From Methylobacterium fujisawaense (GTDB taxonomy: Bacteria > Pseudomonadota > Alphaproteobacteria > Rhizobiales > Beijerinckiaceae), in assembly GCF_014138435.1 (NCBI RefSeq), contig NZ_JACJIM010000005.1, positions 372,001 to 436,000 on the forward strand: a stretch of 64,000 bases of DNA. The letters run 5' to 3'. Below the pieces are notes generated by a model. It saw nothing but the letters and a program-made list of their open reading frames with translations, ran no database searches and was not told where the DNA came from. This document shows positions 43,147 through 51,756 of the stretch, in pieces (the stretch's first letter is position 1; each line of letters starts with the position of its first letter). The position numbers and the translations under genes are program-made.

Positions 43147-43537
43147 TCGCGCCTCCTTCATGTCAGAAATCGTACCGAAAAACCGGTTCGCTTGTTAATA
43201 GAACGCGGCAACATGGGAAAGCGATGCAAAATATCTGCGTCGGTGTTCACGGAGCGGAGACATAATTACTTCAAGTAGCCCCCGCATCGCGTTCCGCCTG
43301 TAAGGACGACGTCGGCGAAACCTCAGTGGCCCTGGGGCCGGCAAGCGGATTGGGGATCGGCGCGGCCGAGTTTTTCAGCTGGAATACGGTGAGGACGCCG
43401 CAGAATCGCGCCGGGATCGGAAGCAATCCGACCGATTTGGCTGCCTATGGAGTGTGTCCGTTGACCAAATCGCGATGACTTGGCGAGCCTGAGCGCCGTC
43501 CGCAAATTAAACTGTAGCCGGTTTGACAGATACCATC
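43147..43537. other. Promoter region of the microprotein and unassigned decayed DNA
   Basis: The part near 43147 must hold the promoter for the 27-aa gene; AT-rich DNA is seen at about 43190-43275. The rest (43320-43537) has lower coding quality and adjoins the IS3 transposase remnant. No intact gene is supported. Confidence 0.35.
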
Positions 43538-43829
43538 TTAAGCAAATCGAGCATGGTATTGGAATTCGACAGGTTTGAGACAGCCCAAGGTCGAGAGCCG
43601 CCTTGTCGGGCTATAGAAGCGCTCGATGTCATCGAACACATCCGCGGGCGCCTCGTCCCGCGTGCAGTCGGTCCTCGGGGCCGTGCGCGCGATCGTCAGC
43701 GACGAGAAACGGCCTTCCATGGTCGCGCGGTCCCACGGCATCGCCCGACCGGCTCATGAAGCAGTCCATGCCGCGCTCGGCCATCAGGTGCCGGAAGGAT
43801 TCACTTGCGCATTGCGGTCCCTGATCCGA
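43538..43829 (-). pseudogene. IS3-family transposase (OrfB) C-terminal remnant
   Basis: Read on the minus strand, one frame gives SDQGPQCASESFRHLMAERG and MDCFMSRSGDA, the start of the IS3 OrfB catalytic end, where members read SDQGSQYTS. After a frameshift near 43740 it continues ATMEGRFSSL...ADVFDDIERFYSPTRR and LSTLGCLKPVEFQ, matching the usual DYIERFYNPKRRHSTLGYLSP ending. The N-terminal two thirds and OrfA are absent, so this is a dead fragment. It marks past transposition in the decayed part of the signalling region. Confidence 0.8.
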
Positions 43830-43910
43830 ACAGACACCAATAGATCTGGTTTTCCCTTGCCCCAGAATGACGTTCTGCTCGCCGTCCAGCCTCCGACCAA
43901 GAGCCTATGG

Positions 43911-44264
43911 TCAATGCAGCGGACCTATCGCCTCGATGGCGCCGAGCAGGTCCTCGACGAAGGCCTTTTCGACCAGCGGCAAGCCAGCCTGCCGCACCTT
44001 CTCGCGGATCGCGGCGCTCGGATGGCCTGTGATGATGATCACCGGAGCGGTCCCGCCCGAAGACCGCACGCGTTCGTAGGCATCCAGCCCCGTCATGTCC
44101 GGCAGCACGTAGTCGATCACGATACAGCACGGTTTCGCCTGCGGAAATGCGGCGATCAGCTTGCTGCCCGACTCGAACGTGGCGACCGTGTAACCTTCGC
44201 CCTCCAGCATGAACCGTGCTGAACTCAAAATGGCGGCATCGTCGTCCACGATGAAGATCGGCAT
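43911..44264 (-). CDS. Single-domain response regulator (REC only)
   Basis: A 117-residue receiver domain. The acidic pair is in FIVDDDAA, the phosphoacceptor Asp is in IVIDYVLPDMTG, the conserved Thr is in VIIITGHPS, and the Lys is in VEKAF. IDYVLPDMTGLDAYERV is closest to FixJ-type receivers, but no DNA-binding domain follows: the gene stops at 43911, directly before IS3 debris. It may be a natural one-domain regulator or a FixJ-like protein cut by the insertion. The start at 44264 begins with the first strand, MPIFIVDDD; the longer upstream frame is not family-like. Confidence 0.8.
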   Translation of the reverse strand: MPIFIVDDDAAILSSARFMLEGEGYTVATFESGSKLIAAFPQAKPCCIVIDYVLPDMTGLDAYERVRSSGGTAPVIIITGHPSAAIREKVRQAGLPLVEKAFVEDLLGAIEAIGPLH

Positions 44265-44379
44265 GACGCTATCCTGTAAGACAGGGTCCGTTCGCCTACC
44301 AACTCGACTGGCACCATAGAGCGGGAAATGACGCTGCCACTTCCGCGGTTCCGTCGAATTGCGGAGGATCAAACTCACC

Positions 44380-44750
44380 GGAGACCGCTCAGCATCCACC
44401 AACGCACCAGCTCCTGTCGGTGGGCCGCCTGCGTTTTAGTGAAGATGTTCGCCCGGTCAATTTCGACGGGGGGCGGGCTGAAGTCGAGCACGCGACCGAT
44501 TCTGGCTGGTGTCCCAGCCGACCAGGTGGTCCAGAACGTGTCGCTCGCTTTCGGCGATCCGGCGGATGTGCACTCGCCGCGTGTTCGACCCCGTCTCGGT
44601 CACGCATCCGCGTTCCAGGGTGGCGCGCAAAAGTCGTATAAGGGCTCTCTCGTCGAACGGTTTCTCGCTGAAGTCGCAGGCCCCGAGCTTCATCGCCTCG
44701 ACCGCGCGCGACGGATCTTCGTGCCCCGTCACCATGACGACAGGCCGCAA
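44380..44750 (-). pseudogene. FixJ-like response regulator remnant (REC end plus LuxR-type HTH, frameshifted)
   Basis: The minus strand starts in the middle of a receiver (RPVVMVTGHEDPSRAVEAMK, LGACDFSEKPFDERALIRLL) and continues to a LuxR-type start IAESERHVLDHLVGW. A frameshift near 44470 then gives the helix-turn-helix end PPPVEIDRANIFTKTQAAHR, where FixJ proteins read SPRTVEIHRANVMTKMQA. The N-terminal half of the receiver with its phospho-Asp is missing, and part of the HTH is deleted. The upstream end is fused to PAS-kinase sequence at about 44755. Confidence 0.7.
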
Positions 44751-44755
44751 AGGAT

Positions 44756-45231
44756 CGGTCGCGATCCGGCTCCGGCAGCACCAGACTGATCTTCCGACCC
44801 ACGATCTCGGCCGACCGGTAGCCGAAGATGCCCTCGGCAGCAGGGTTGAACGAAGGGATGATGCCGCGTTCGTCGATGACGATCATGCCTTCGGTCATCG
44901 CGTCGGGGATGGCGTACAGGCGCGCCTCGCGCGTCCGCACTTGCGCCTCGACCGTCTTCTGCTCCTCTTCGGCGCGCTTGTACGCGTCGATGTCGAAAAC
45001 CACGCCGCGGTGCCGGACCGGCTGGCCCTCCTCGTCTACCTGCACGCGCCGGCGCGAGCGCAACCGGCGGATCTGCCCGCCGGGATGAACGATCCTGTAA
45101 TCCACGCCGTAGATCCCGCTGGAGCAGCGAACACGCGCGATGGTGTCGGCCCGAGCAAGTCGGTTGTTAGAATACAGCAGAGCTTCGAACGCGGCGAAAT
45201 CGGTGGAATGCGCGCGCCGAACCCCGAACAT
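44756..45231 (-). pseudogene. PAS-kinase (FixL-like) remnant, fused by deletion to the FixJ-like remnant
   Basis: The frame encodes the second half of one PAS domain (YGVDYRIVHPGGQIRRLRSR, RHRGVVFDIDAYKRAEEE) and the first half of another (DAMTEGMIVIDERGIIPSFN, AAEGIFGYRSAEIVGRKI). At SLVLPEPDRD the family sequence breaks off and shifts into the receiver of a FixJ-like regulator. All kinase domains are absent. This looks like a deletion inside a fixL-fixJ-type gene pair that joined the two genes. Confidence 0.65.
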
Positions 45232-45336
45232 GACAGGCCCGGAGTCTGATGCCTATACTCCCGGCGCAGAGTGTATCTCCCTCGCGCTCTTCATTGTGCG
45301 AAGACTCTAACAAACCAGATCGTCCTCGCTGTCGCG

Positions 45337-47391
45337 TCAACGTCCCTCTCCCCCCAGGACCAGGCGCAGCGAGCGGGCGAGCTCGTCGCGGCGGTAGGGC
45401 TTGTTCAGGACCGGCATCTCGCCTCGACCGATGACCTGACCCTCGTCGAGGTTTGCGACGTAGCCTGATGTGAGCAGGACCTTGACACTCGGCCGAAGTT
45501 TCTGCGCCTCGACCGCCAGCTGCGATCCGTTCATCCCGCCCGGCATCACGACGTCGGAAAACAGAATGTCGATCCGCTCCACGCCGCGAAGGTGCTCAAG
45601 AGCCTCGACGGCGTTTCGAGCGATCATGACCCGGTAGCGCAGCTCCTCCAGGCTCTCGACAGCCATCCCGAGCACCTGCTCGTCGTCCTCAACCAACAGA
45701 ACCGTCTCGCCCTCGCCGGCGCGGCGCAGCGGGATCGAGCTCGCCGAAGCGGCGCCCGTCTCATCGCCGGCCGGGTCGGTCGAACGCGGAAAGTACAGGT
45801 TGACCGTCGTGCCCGAGCCGATCTCGGACTCGATCTGGGCAAAGCCCTTGGCGCTGCGCGTGAAGCCGTAGACCTGGGACAGGCCGAGCCCCGTTCCCTT
45901 GCCGACCTCCTTGGTGGTGAAGAACGGCTCGAATACACGCTGGAGCGCGTCGGGTGGAATGCCGCTGCCGGTGTCGCTGACTGATACGACCACGTAGGGC
46001 CCCGGGGGCACCCCCTGGTCGGCGACGGCCGCGGTGCCAAGGTGGACGTTGCGGCTCACGACCGCGATGCGGGCGTGGCCGTCGCGGCCCTCAATGGCGT
46101 CGCGGGCGTTCACGATCAGGTTCAGCACCGCCGCCTCGAATTGTGCCGGATCGATGCGGATCGGATCGAGCGCCGGGTCGAGGTTGAACACCAGCTCGAC
46201 GGCACCCGTGGCCGCCCGTTCGGCCAGCGGTCTGAAGTCGAGCAGCAGGCGGTTCGGGTTGAGCGTCTGTGGCCGCAGCATCTGCCGGCGGGAGAAGGCC
46301 AGGAGCTGCTGCGTGAGCTGCTCGCCGCGCCGGGCTGCGCTCATCGCCGCCTCGGCCAGCCGCTTCACGCGGTCGGTCTGCTCGGGCCGGCGAAGCATCA
46401 TGTCGAGGCCGCCGACGATGACGGTGAGGAGGTTGTTGAAGTCGTGGGCCACGCCGCCGGTCAGCTGACCGATGGCTTCCATCTTCTGGGCCTGGCGCAG
46501 CGCGTCCTCGGTGATGCGCTGGTCGGTTCGATCCACCAGGATCCCAGCGATGCGGGTCGGTACGCCGGACGCGTCGTATGTGACCTGCCCTTTCGCCGCG
46601 ACCCAGCGCCCGGCGCCGTCCCGGCGCGTGATGCGGCATTCCAGGTCGATCCGGCCGGTCTCCGGGATGGCCGAGAACGCCTCCTCGACGGCGGGACGGT
46701 CCTCCTCGACGACATGGGCGAGAAACGTGCCTCGGGTCCACGATGGACACGGCTCGGAATACCCGAAGATGGCATCGAAGCGCGGGGAATGACGGGAGGT
46801 TCCGTTCGCGAGATCGAGGTCCCACGAGCCCATGCCGGCCGCTTCGAGGGCGAAGGCCAGGGTCTCCCGGGCGGCCTCGACCTCGTGGGTCCGCTCGGCG
46901 ACCCGCCGTTCGAGACCCTCGTTGAGGAGTCGCAGGTGCTCCTGCGTCCGTTCACGGCCGGCCAGGAGGCTGCGCACCTGATACTGGCGCCGGCGCGCCC
47001 GCAGTGCCGACTCGGCGGCACTGATCAGGGTCTCGGCATTGATCGGGCGTTCCAGCAGGACGACGTTTCCGAGCCGCGCGAGGATGCCGGCGGCGGATTC
47101 CGACCGGCGGCCTGTCTGCCGCGTCGCCAGGACGATGAACGGGAAGTCGGACCAAGCGGGCTGCGCGTCGAGCCAGGCGAATAAGGCTCCCGTATCCGCC
47201 CCGGCGAGCACCTCCTCGGTGACCAAAGCGGCTCCGGCCCCCGCCTTCAGGCCCGTCACGCAATCCGACACGTCGGCACAGACCTCGGTCGGCGTGCCGA
47301 CGCGGTCGAGCACCTGCGCGATCACCGCCGCGTCACGCCCGCGCGGCGCCAGGACGAGGACGCGCCCTTCGTGATCCGGCGGCTGAGGCAT
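45337..47391 (-). CDS. Hybrid histidine kinase coupled to the KaiC-like gene
   Basis: A 684-residue cytosolic kinase. An N-terminal receiver-like domain (about 5-130) lacks a clear phospho-Asp signature (VTEEVLAGADTGALFAWL), so it may be a pseudo-receiver. A coiled coil, a PAS domain (about 170-290), the phosphoacceptor segment QLTGGVAHDFNNLLTVIVGG near 315, HATPase with [14 protein letters not shown], and a C-terminal receiver (565-680, FSDVVMPGGMNG) follow. ATG at 47391 shares its A with the stop of the KaiC-like gene (TGATG), and a GTG one codon earlier would overlap as GTGA; either way the genes are coupled. It probably reads out KaiC state. No DNA-binding output is present. Confidence 0.87.
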   Translation of the reverse strand: MPQPPDHEGRVLVLAPRGRDAAVIAQVLDRVGTPTEVCADVSDCVTGLKAGAGAALVTEEVLAGADTGALFAWLDAQPAWSDFPFIVLATRQTGRRSESAAGILARLGNVVLLERPINAETLISAAESALRARRRQYQVRSLLAGRERTQEHLRLLNEGLERRVAERTHEVEAARETLAFALEAAGMGSWDLDLANGTSRHSPRFDAIFGYSEPCPSWTRGTFLAHVVEEDRPAVEEAFSAIPETGRIDLECRITRRDGAGRWVAAKGQVTYDASGVPTRIAGILVDRTDQRITEDALRQAQKMEAIGQLTGGVAHDFNNLLTVIVGGLDMMLRRPEQTDRVKRLAEAAMSAARRGEQLTQQLLAFSRRQMLRPQTLNPNRLLLDFRPLAERAATGAVELVFNLDPALDPIRIDPAQFEAAVLNLIVNARDAIEGRDGHARIAVVSRNVHLGTAAVADQGVPPGPYVVVSVSDTGSGIPPDALQRVFEPFFTTKEVGKGTGLGLSQVYGFTRSAKGFAQIESEIGSGTTVNLYFPRSTDPAGDETGAASASSIPLRRAGEGETVLLVEDDEQVLGMAVESLEELRYRVMIARNAVEALEHLRGVERIDILFSDVVMPGGMNGSQLAVEAQKLRPSVKVLLTSGYVANLDEGQVIGRGEMPVLNKPYRRDELARSLRLVLGGEGR

Positions 47392-48917
47392 CACGCTTGG
47401 CTTCCGAGGGGAGCGTCGTCCGGCAACAGCGCGACTCTCCCTCGGTAAGAGGGCAGCCCCGTGAGCACACCTTGGAAGTCGTCCAGGGCCGAGCCGACCC
47501 GCAGCCCCTGACTCGTGAGCTTCAACTCACGGATCGTGCGCTCATGCGCATTCACCCGGCTCTTCACCACAGAAACGGCGGTGCGGACCTCTCCCTTCGC
47601 CTCGAAGAACCGGAACAGCAGGATGCCGTCACTGAGATAGCTGAGGTCGACGTCGGTCTGGACATCACCGATGATGCCGTGCTGTCCGAGAACCAGCAGC
47701 GTCGTGACGCCCTGCTGATTCAGGTAGTTCAGAAGCTCGTGCATCTGCAGGATGAGGAATTCCTCGCCCGGCATCGCGTGCAGGTAGGCGTTCAGACTGT
47801 CGATGACGACGAACCTGGAGCGGCGCTTCTCCACCGCATGCCGAACATGGGTGGCGAACTCACCCGGAGCGAGTTCCGCCGGGTCAATTTGGGTGATCGT
47901 CAGCCGGCCCGCCTCTATGTGCGGGGACAGGTTCATGTTGAGCATCGCGGAACGGGCGAGCAGGGTGGCGAGCCCCTCGTCGAACAGGAAGTAGGTCGCC
48001 GACTCACCCCGCTCCAAGGCCGCCAGCATGCACCCGAGCGCCGTCGTGGTCTTCCCGACTCCCGATGGGCCGATCAGCAGGGTATTGGTGCCGGGCACCA
48101 AGCCGCCGCCGAGCAGCAGATCGAGCTCGGCGGACCCGGTCGAGGCGGCGGTCGGATCGAACGTCGCGTGGTGCTCGGCGGCGACGAGGCGGGGAAAGAC
48201 CGTCAGACCGCCGGTGTCGAGGGCGAAGTCATGATAGCCGCCGCGGAACTTGATGCCGCGCATCTTGACGATGCGCAGCCGACGGCGCTCCGAGCCGAAC
48301 TCGCGCGGTGCCTGCTCCAGCGAGATTACCCCGTGGGCGATGCTGTGAAGTTGCTGGTCACCCGGTTCCGACGTGCGGTCGTCGAGCATGAGAACGGTGC
48401 AGCTGCGACGGGCGAAATATTGCTTGAGGGCCAGGATCTGACGACGATAGCGCAGCGGATTCTGGGCCAGCAGGCGCAGCTCGGACAGGCTGTCGAAGAC
48501 GACCCGCGCTGGCTTCAAATCGTCGACGCGAGCAATGACGTCCCTGACGGTCTCGCCCAGCTCGATCTCCGACGGGTGCAGGATCGACTGCTCGCTGTCG
48601 GGATCGAGGCCGAACTCGTTGACGAGTTCGTAGATCTCGATGCCGTCGAGCGACCAGCCGTGCGAGGCGGCTGCAGCACACAGCTCATCTTTGTTCTCGG
48701 ATAGTGTGACGTAGAGGCCGCGCTCACCGCGCGCGGCGCCGTCGAGCAGGAACTGCAGTGAGAGTGTAGTCTTGCCGGTGCCCGGTGTGCCCTCGAGCAA
48801 GTATAGTCGATCCTGCGTGAGGCCACCGCACAGGACCTCGTCGAGGCCGGGAACGCCGGTGGATATGCGCCCGTGAACGCCGCTCGGTGTGGCGGAGCCG
48901 GAACTGTCTTCTGCCAT
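47391..48917 (-). CDS. KaiC-like double-domain ATPase
   Basis: A 508-residue RecA-fold protein with two KaiC domains. Walker A motifs are GTPGTGKTT (residues 43-51) and GPSGVGKTT (near 284), and STGVPGLDEVLCGGL opens the first domain. In the second domain the position of the cyanobacterial phosphosites (HISTITD) reads DLSYLSD, giving Ser426 and Tyr427 in place of Ser-Thr. The catalytic glutamate pairs read SE (73-74) and DE instead of EE. No KaiA or KaiB gene is in the window. Non-cyanobacterial KaiC proteins act in stress or timing pathways with partner kinases, which fits the coupled hybrid kinase downstream. Confidence 0.9.
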   Translation of the reverse strand: MAEDSSGSATPSGVHGRISTGVPGLDEVLCGGLTQDRLYLLEGTPGTGKTTLSLQFLLDGAARGERGLYVTLSENKDELCAAAASHGWSLDGIEIYELVNEFGLDPDSEQSILHPSEIELGETVRDVIARVDDLKPARVVFDSLSELRLLAQNPLRYRRQILALKQYFARRSCTVLMLDDRTSEPGDQQLHSIAHGVISLEQAPREFGSERRRLRIVKMRGIKFRGGYHDFALDTGGLTVFPRLVAAEHHATFDPTAASTGSAELDLLLGGGLVPGTNTLLIGPSGVGKTTTALGCMLAALERGESATYFLFDEGLATLLARSAMLNMNLSPHIEAGRLTITQIDPAELAPGEFATHVRHAVEKRRSRFVVIDSLNAYLHAMPGEEFLILQMHELLNYLNQQGVTTLLVLGQHGIIGDVQTDVDLSYLSDGILLFRFFEAKGEVRTAVSVVKSRVNAHERTIRELKLTSQGLRVGSALDDFQGVLTGLPSYRGRVALLPDDAPLGSQA

Positions 48918-49033
48918 GATACTGATGCGTCGCGCCTATCCAGATTATTGCTTCAACGTTTTCCCACGAAGAACGCTCCTGGTCGCGCAACGGCTCCCGG
49001 CGCGCCGCCTCTGCGCACCCTGTCGGGGGTCGT

Positions 49034-51430
49034 TCAAGCAGCTCGGGACCGTTCGGCGGACTCGACGAGACAGCGTTCGATAACCGCGCGGAGATGGGTT
49101 CGGTCGAAGGGCTTTCCGACGTGATCGTTTGCGCCCGCCGTAAGGAGCGCGCGAACCTGCTCCGGCAGGACATGCGCCGTCATCGCGATGATTGGCACGG
49201 CGCGCACCACACCCTCGAGCCCCCGTATGAGCCGCATCGCCGTGATGCCGTCCATGACCGGCATCTCCACATCCATCAGCACGAGATCGAAGGCCTGCTC
49301 CTGCACCCGTTTCACGGCTTCCGAGCCGTCGCAGGCGATGGACACGCGATAGCCCATGGCCTCCAGAACCATCTGGGCGATCTCGCGGTTGATCGCGCCG
49401 TCCTCGACGAGGAGCAGATGCGCCTGCCGCGACGTGTCGTCTTCGACCGGTCTGGGCAGAGCCGCGGCAACCGGTCGGTCGGACGACCGCTCGCCAGTCG
49501 GCACACGCGGAAGCACGAGGCTGAACCAGAAGGTCGAGCCGACACCGTCGCGGCTCTCAAGGCCGATGGCGCCGCCCATCGCTTCGATCAGCCCTTTCGA
49601 TATGGCCAGCCCTAATCCTGTACCGCCGAACCGTCGCGTGGTGCTGCTGTCGGCCTGCACGAAGCGGGTGAAGAGCCGCGCCTGCGCCTCGGCGGGAATG
49701 CCGATTCCCGTATCGCAGACGGCGACGCGCAGAGCGATGCCATCCGGCGTTGCCGCTTGTTCCAAAGAGACGGTCACAGAGCCCTGCGGCGTGAACTTGA
49801 CCGCGTTGTTGACGAGATTGAGCAGCACCTGTCTCAACCGGGTCTTGTCGCCGATGAGGAAATGCACGTCGCCTGCGCCGACGTCCAACCGCAGGTCGAG
49901 ACCCTGGCGCTCGGCGGTGCCGGCGACGAGGGCGACGGTCTCCTCCACCAGCCCTCGCGGCGAGAACGGGGCAGCTTCGAGTACGACGCCATGGGCTTCG
50001 ATGCGTGCGTAGTCGAGGATGTCGTTGACGACCGTCGTCAGGACTTCGCAACCGACGCGCATCTGATCGATGCAGCGCATCTGGTGCGGGGTGAGGTTGA
50101 TTTCATCACGGAGTAGGTCACCAAAGCCCACGATAGCGTTCAGGGGCGTGCGGACCTCATGGCTCATCGTCGCCAGGAAGTCGCCCTTGGCACGCTCGCC
50201 GGCTTCGGCGCGCGCTTGCGCCCTCTCGGCGCGATGGCACGCTTCGGCCAGCTCCACAGTCCGCTCTGCGACCCGGCCTTCCAGATCGGTGTTGGCCTGC
50301 GCCAGGGCGCGATCACGCTCGCCGAGCCGGGCCAGCAATTTTGTCAGGGCATCCGTCAGTTCGGCGATCTCCCGGTAGCCGTGCGGCTTGGGTAGCTGCG
50401 CGTTCGTCGAGGAATGGCCGATGCCGCCAGCGGCGCCCGCCAAGGCGCGAAGCGGCTCGGCCAAGCGCTCGGCCGCCCACCAGCCGAGCAGCGCGAACAG
50501 AAGCGTGAAAGCCGCGCCGCCGAGTACCAGTTGATTGACGATGGGATCAGAGATCGCTTTCGCGACCTCGACCGGCTGGCGGACCAGGACTGTCCAGGGC
50601 AGCGTCGGCCGGTCAGCCACGGGTCGGGCGCGGCTCGCGCCGGTGAAGTAATCGCCCCCATCGGGCCATGTCCCGCGGGCGCTCGCGAGCTCGGCACCGG
50701 CCGTCAGGGCTGGAAGGGCGGGCAGATCGACATCGATCCGTCGACCGGCCTGATCGCCGGGACCGAGGATCACGGTTCCGTCCCCAGCGAGGATCAGCAC
50801 CTCGACGCTCGGCTCACGCTTCAGGGCGGTGGCGATGGCCGCTCGGCTCATCTCACGCATCCAACTGACACTGAGATGGCCGCCGACGACGCCGACGACG
50901 GCGCCGGAAGGGTCGCGGAAGGGCATCGCCACGTCGACGAACCGCCGCGGCTCGCCGTAGGGCAGCGACGGCAAGCGTTTGGCCAGCAGCTTCGCTTCGT
51001 GGATGTCGATGACGGCCAAGGCCTCGATGCCGCGCTGGAACCACGGACGCGCCGCAACGCTCTCGCCCTCCAGCATGCCGTCGGTGCTGGCGAGGACGAT
51101 ACCGGTCCGGTCCGCGAAGCCGATCCAGGCATAGGCGGGAAAGCTCTCGCGCAAGGCGTCGACCCACGCACGCCGCGCTTCCGGCGTGGTGGCGTTCGTC
51201 CGGGCGACCGAGGACAGCACGGCCATGTCGCCGAGCCGCTCGCTGATGTTGGCGTCGATGATCTGGCGCAGATGCTCCGCCAGGTCAGCCGTGTGGGCCT
51301 CCGCGCGGATCTGCACCCGCGCCGCGATGAATTGGGAGACGACGATCGTGGCGGCGAAGGTGAGGAGCAGCGCCCCGGCCGCGAAAGTGAGGGCGAGGAG
51401 CGTGCGCAACCGCATGATGACGTCCGACAC
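49034..51430 (-). CDS. Membrane hybrid histidine kinase with Cache-type sensor
   Basis: A 798-residue kinase. Transmembrane helices lie at about residues 9-32 and 298-320, enclosing a periplasmic double-Cache-like sensor (AYAWIGFADRTGIVLASTDG, FVDVAMPFRDPSGAVVGVVG). A HAMP-like region and coiled coil follow, then HisKA with SHEVRTPLNAIVGFGDLL (near 430), HATPase (530-640, [19 protein letters not shown]) and a C-terminal receiver (665-785, LMDVEMPVMDG). It starts at GTG 51430 with GGGGCG upstream; ATG at 51415 is an alternative. It precedes the KaiC-like gene by 116 bases on the same strand and may share its transcript. The ligand is unknown. Confidence 0.88.
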   Translation of the reverse strand: MSDVIMRLRTLLALTFAAGALLLTFAATIVVSQFIAARVQIRAEAHTADLAEHLRQIIDANISERLGDMAVLSSVARTNATTPEARRAWVDALRESFPAYAWIGFADRTGIVLASTDGMLEGESVAARPWFQRGIEALAVIDIHEAKLLAKRLPSLPYGEPRRFVDVAMPFRDPSGAVVGVVGGHLSVSWMREMSRAAIATALKREPSVEVLILAGDGTVILGPGDQAGRRIDVDLPALPALTAGAELASARGTWPDGGDYFTGASRARPVADRPTLPWTVLVRQPVEVAKAISDPIVNQLVLGGAAFTLLFALLGWWAAERLAEPLRALAGAAGGIGHSSTNAQLPKPHGYREIAELTDALTKLLARLGERDRALAQANTDLEGRVAERTVELAEACHRAERAQARAEAGERAKGDFLATMSHEVRTPLNAIVGFGDLLRDEINLTPHQMRCIDQMRVGCEVLTTVVNDILDYARIEAHGVVLEAAPFSPRGLVEETVALVAGTAERQGLDLRLDVGAGDVHFLIGDKTRLRQVLLNLVNNAVKFTPQGSVTVSLEQAATPDGIALRVAVCDTGIGIPAEAQARLFTRFVQADSSTTRRFGGTGLGLAISKGLIEAMGGAIGLESRDGVGSTFWFSLVLPRVPTGERSSDRPVAAALPRPVEDDTSRQAHLLLVEDGAINREIAQMVLEAMGYRVSIACDGSEAVKRVQEQAFDLVLMDVEMPVMDGITAMRLIRGLEGVVRAVPIIAMTAHVLPEQVRALLTAGANDHVGKPFDRTHLRAVIERCLVESAERSRAA

Positions 51431-51756
51431 TGAGACGCCCCATCATGGCCCCGAGCGGTTAATTTCGAAGCCCGCTCGGTCCTGACGATTCGGCGAGCGG
51501 ATCGACGTTCGGCCTTCTCGGTCCAGCGCGACAACTCAGGGATCCAGAGCCGTCTCGCACACGTAAAGCGCTCTATTCGGTCGGCCCATGATTGTCGCAA
51601 GAGGCCATATATTCATGTTTTGTTCTGCTTAATGTTCCAGGCCGCCGAAAGGCGGCCTGGAAGGAGATCGAGCGATTCGGATTTTGAGTGCTGCCGTCGT
51701 CGTTAAACAAAGGCAAACGCTGCCGTCACCCAAATCTCCACCCCAGGACGTCGGGA
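51431..51756. other. Intergenic region between nrdJ and the Cache kinase
   Basis: The kinase promoter should lie at the left end. The right part contains the strong hairpin at 51635-51662. No gene is supported. Confidence 0.45.
51635..51662 (-). terminator. Strong hairpin after nrdJ
   Basis: TTCCAGGCCGCC and GGCGGCCTGGAA form a perfect 12-bp stem around a four-base loop, 95 bases after the nrdJ stop. The stem is unusually stable. There is no long U-tract on the nrdJ strand, so it may be a 3'-end-protecting structure as much as a terminator. Confidence 0.6.
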
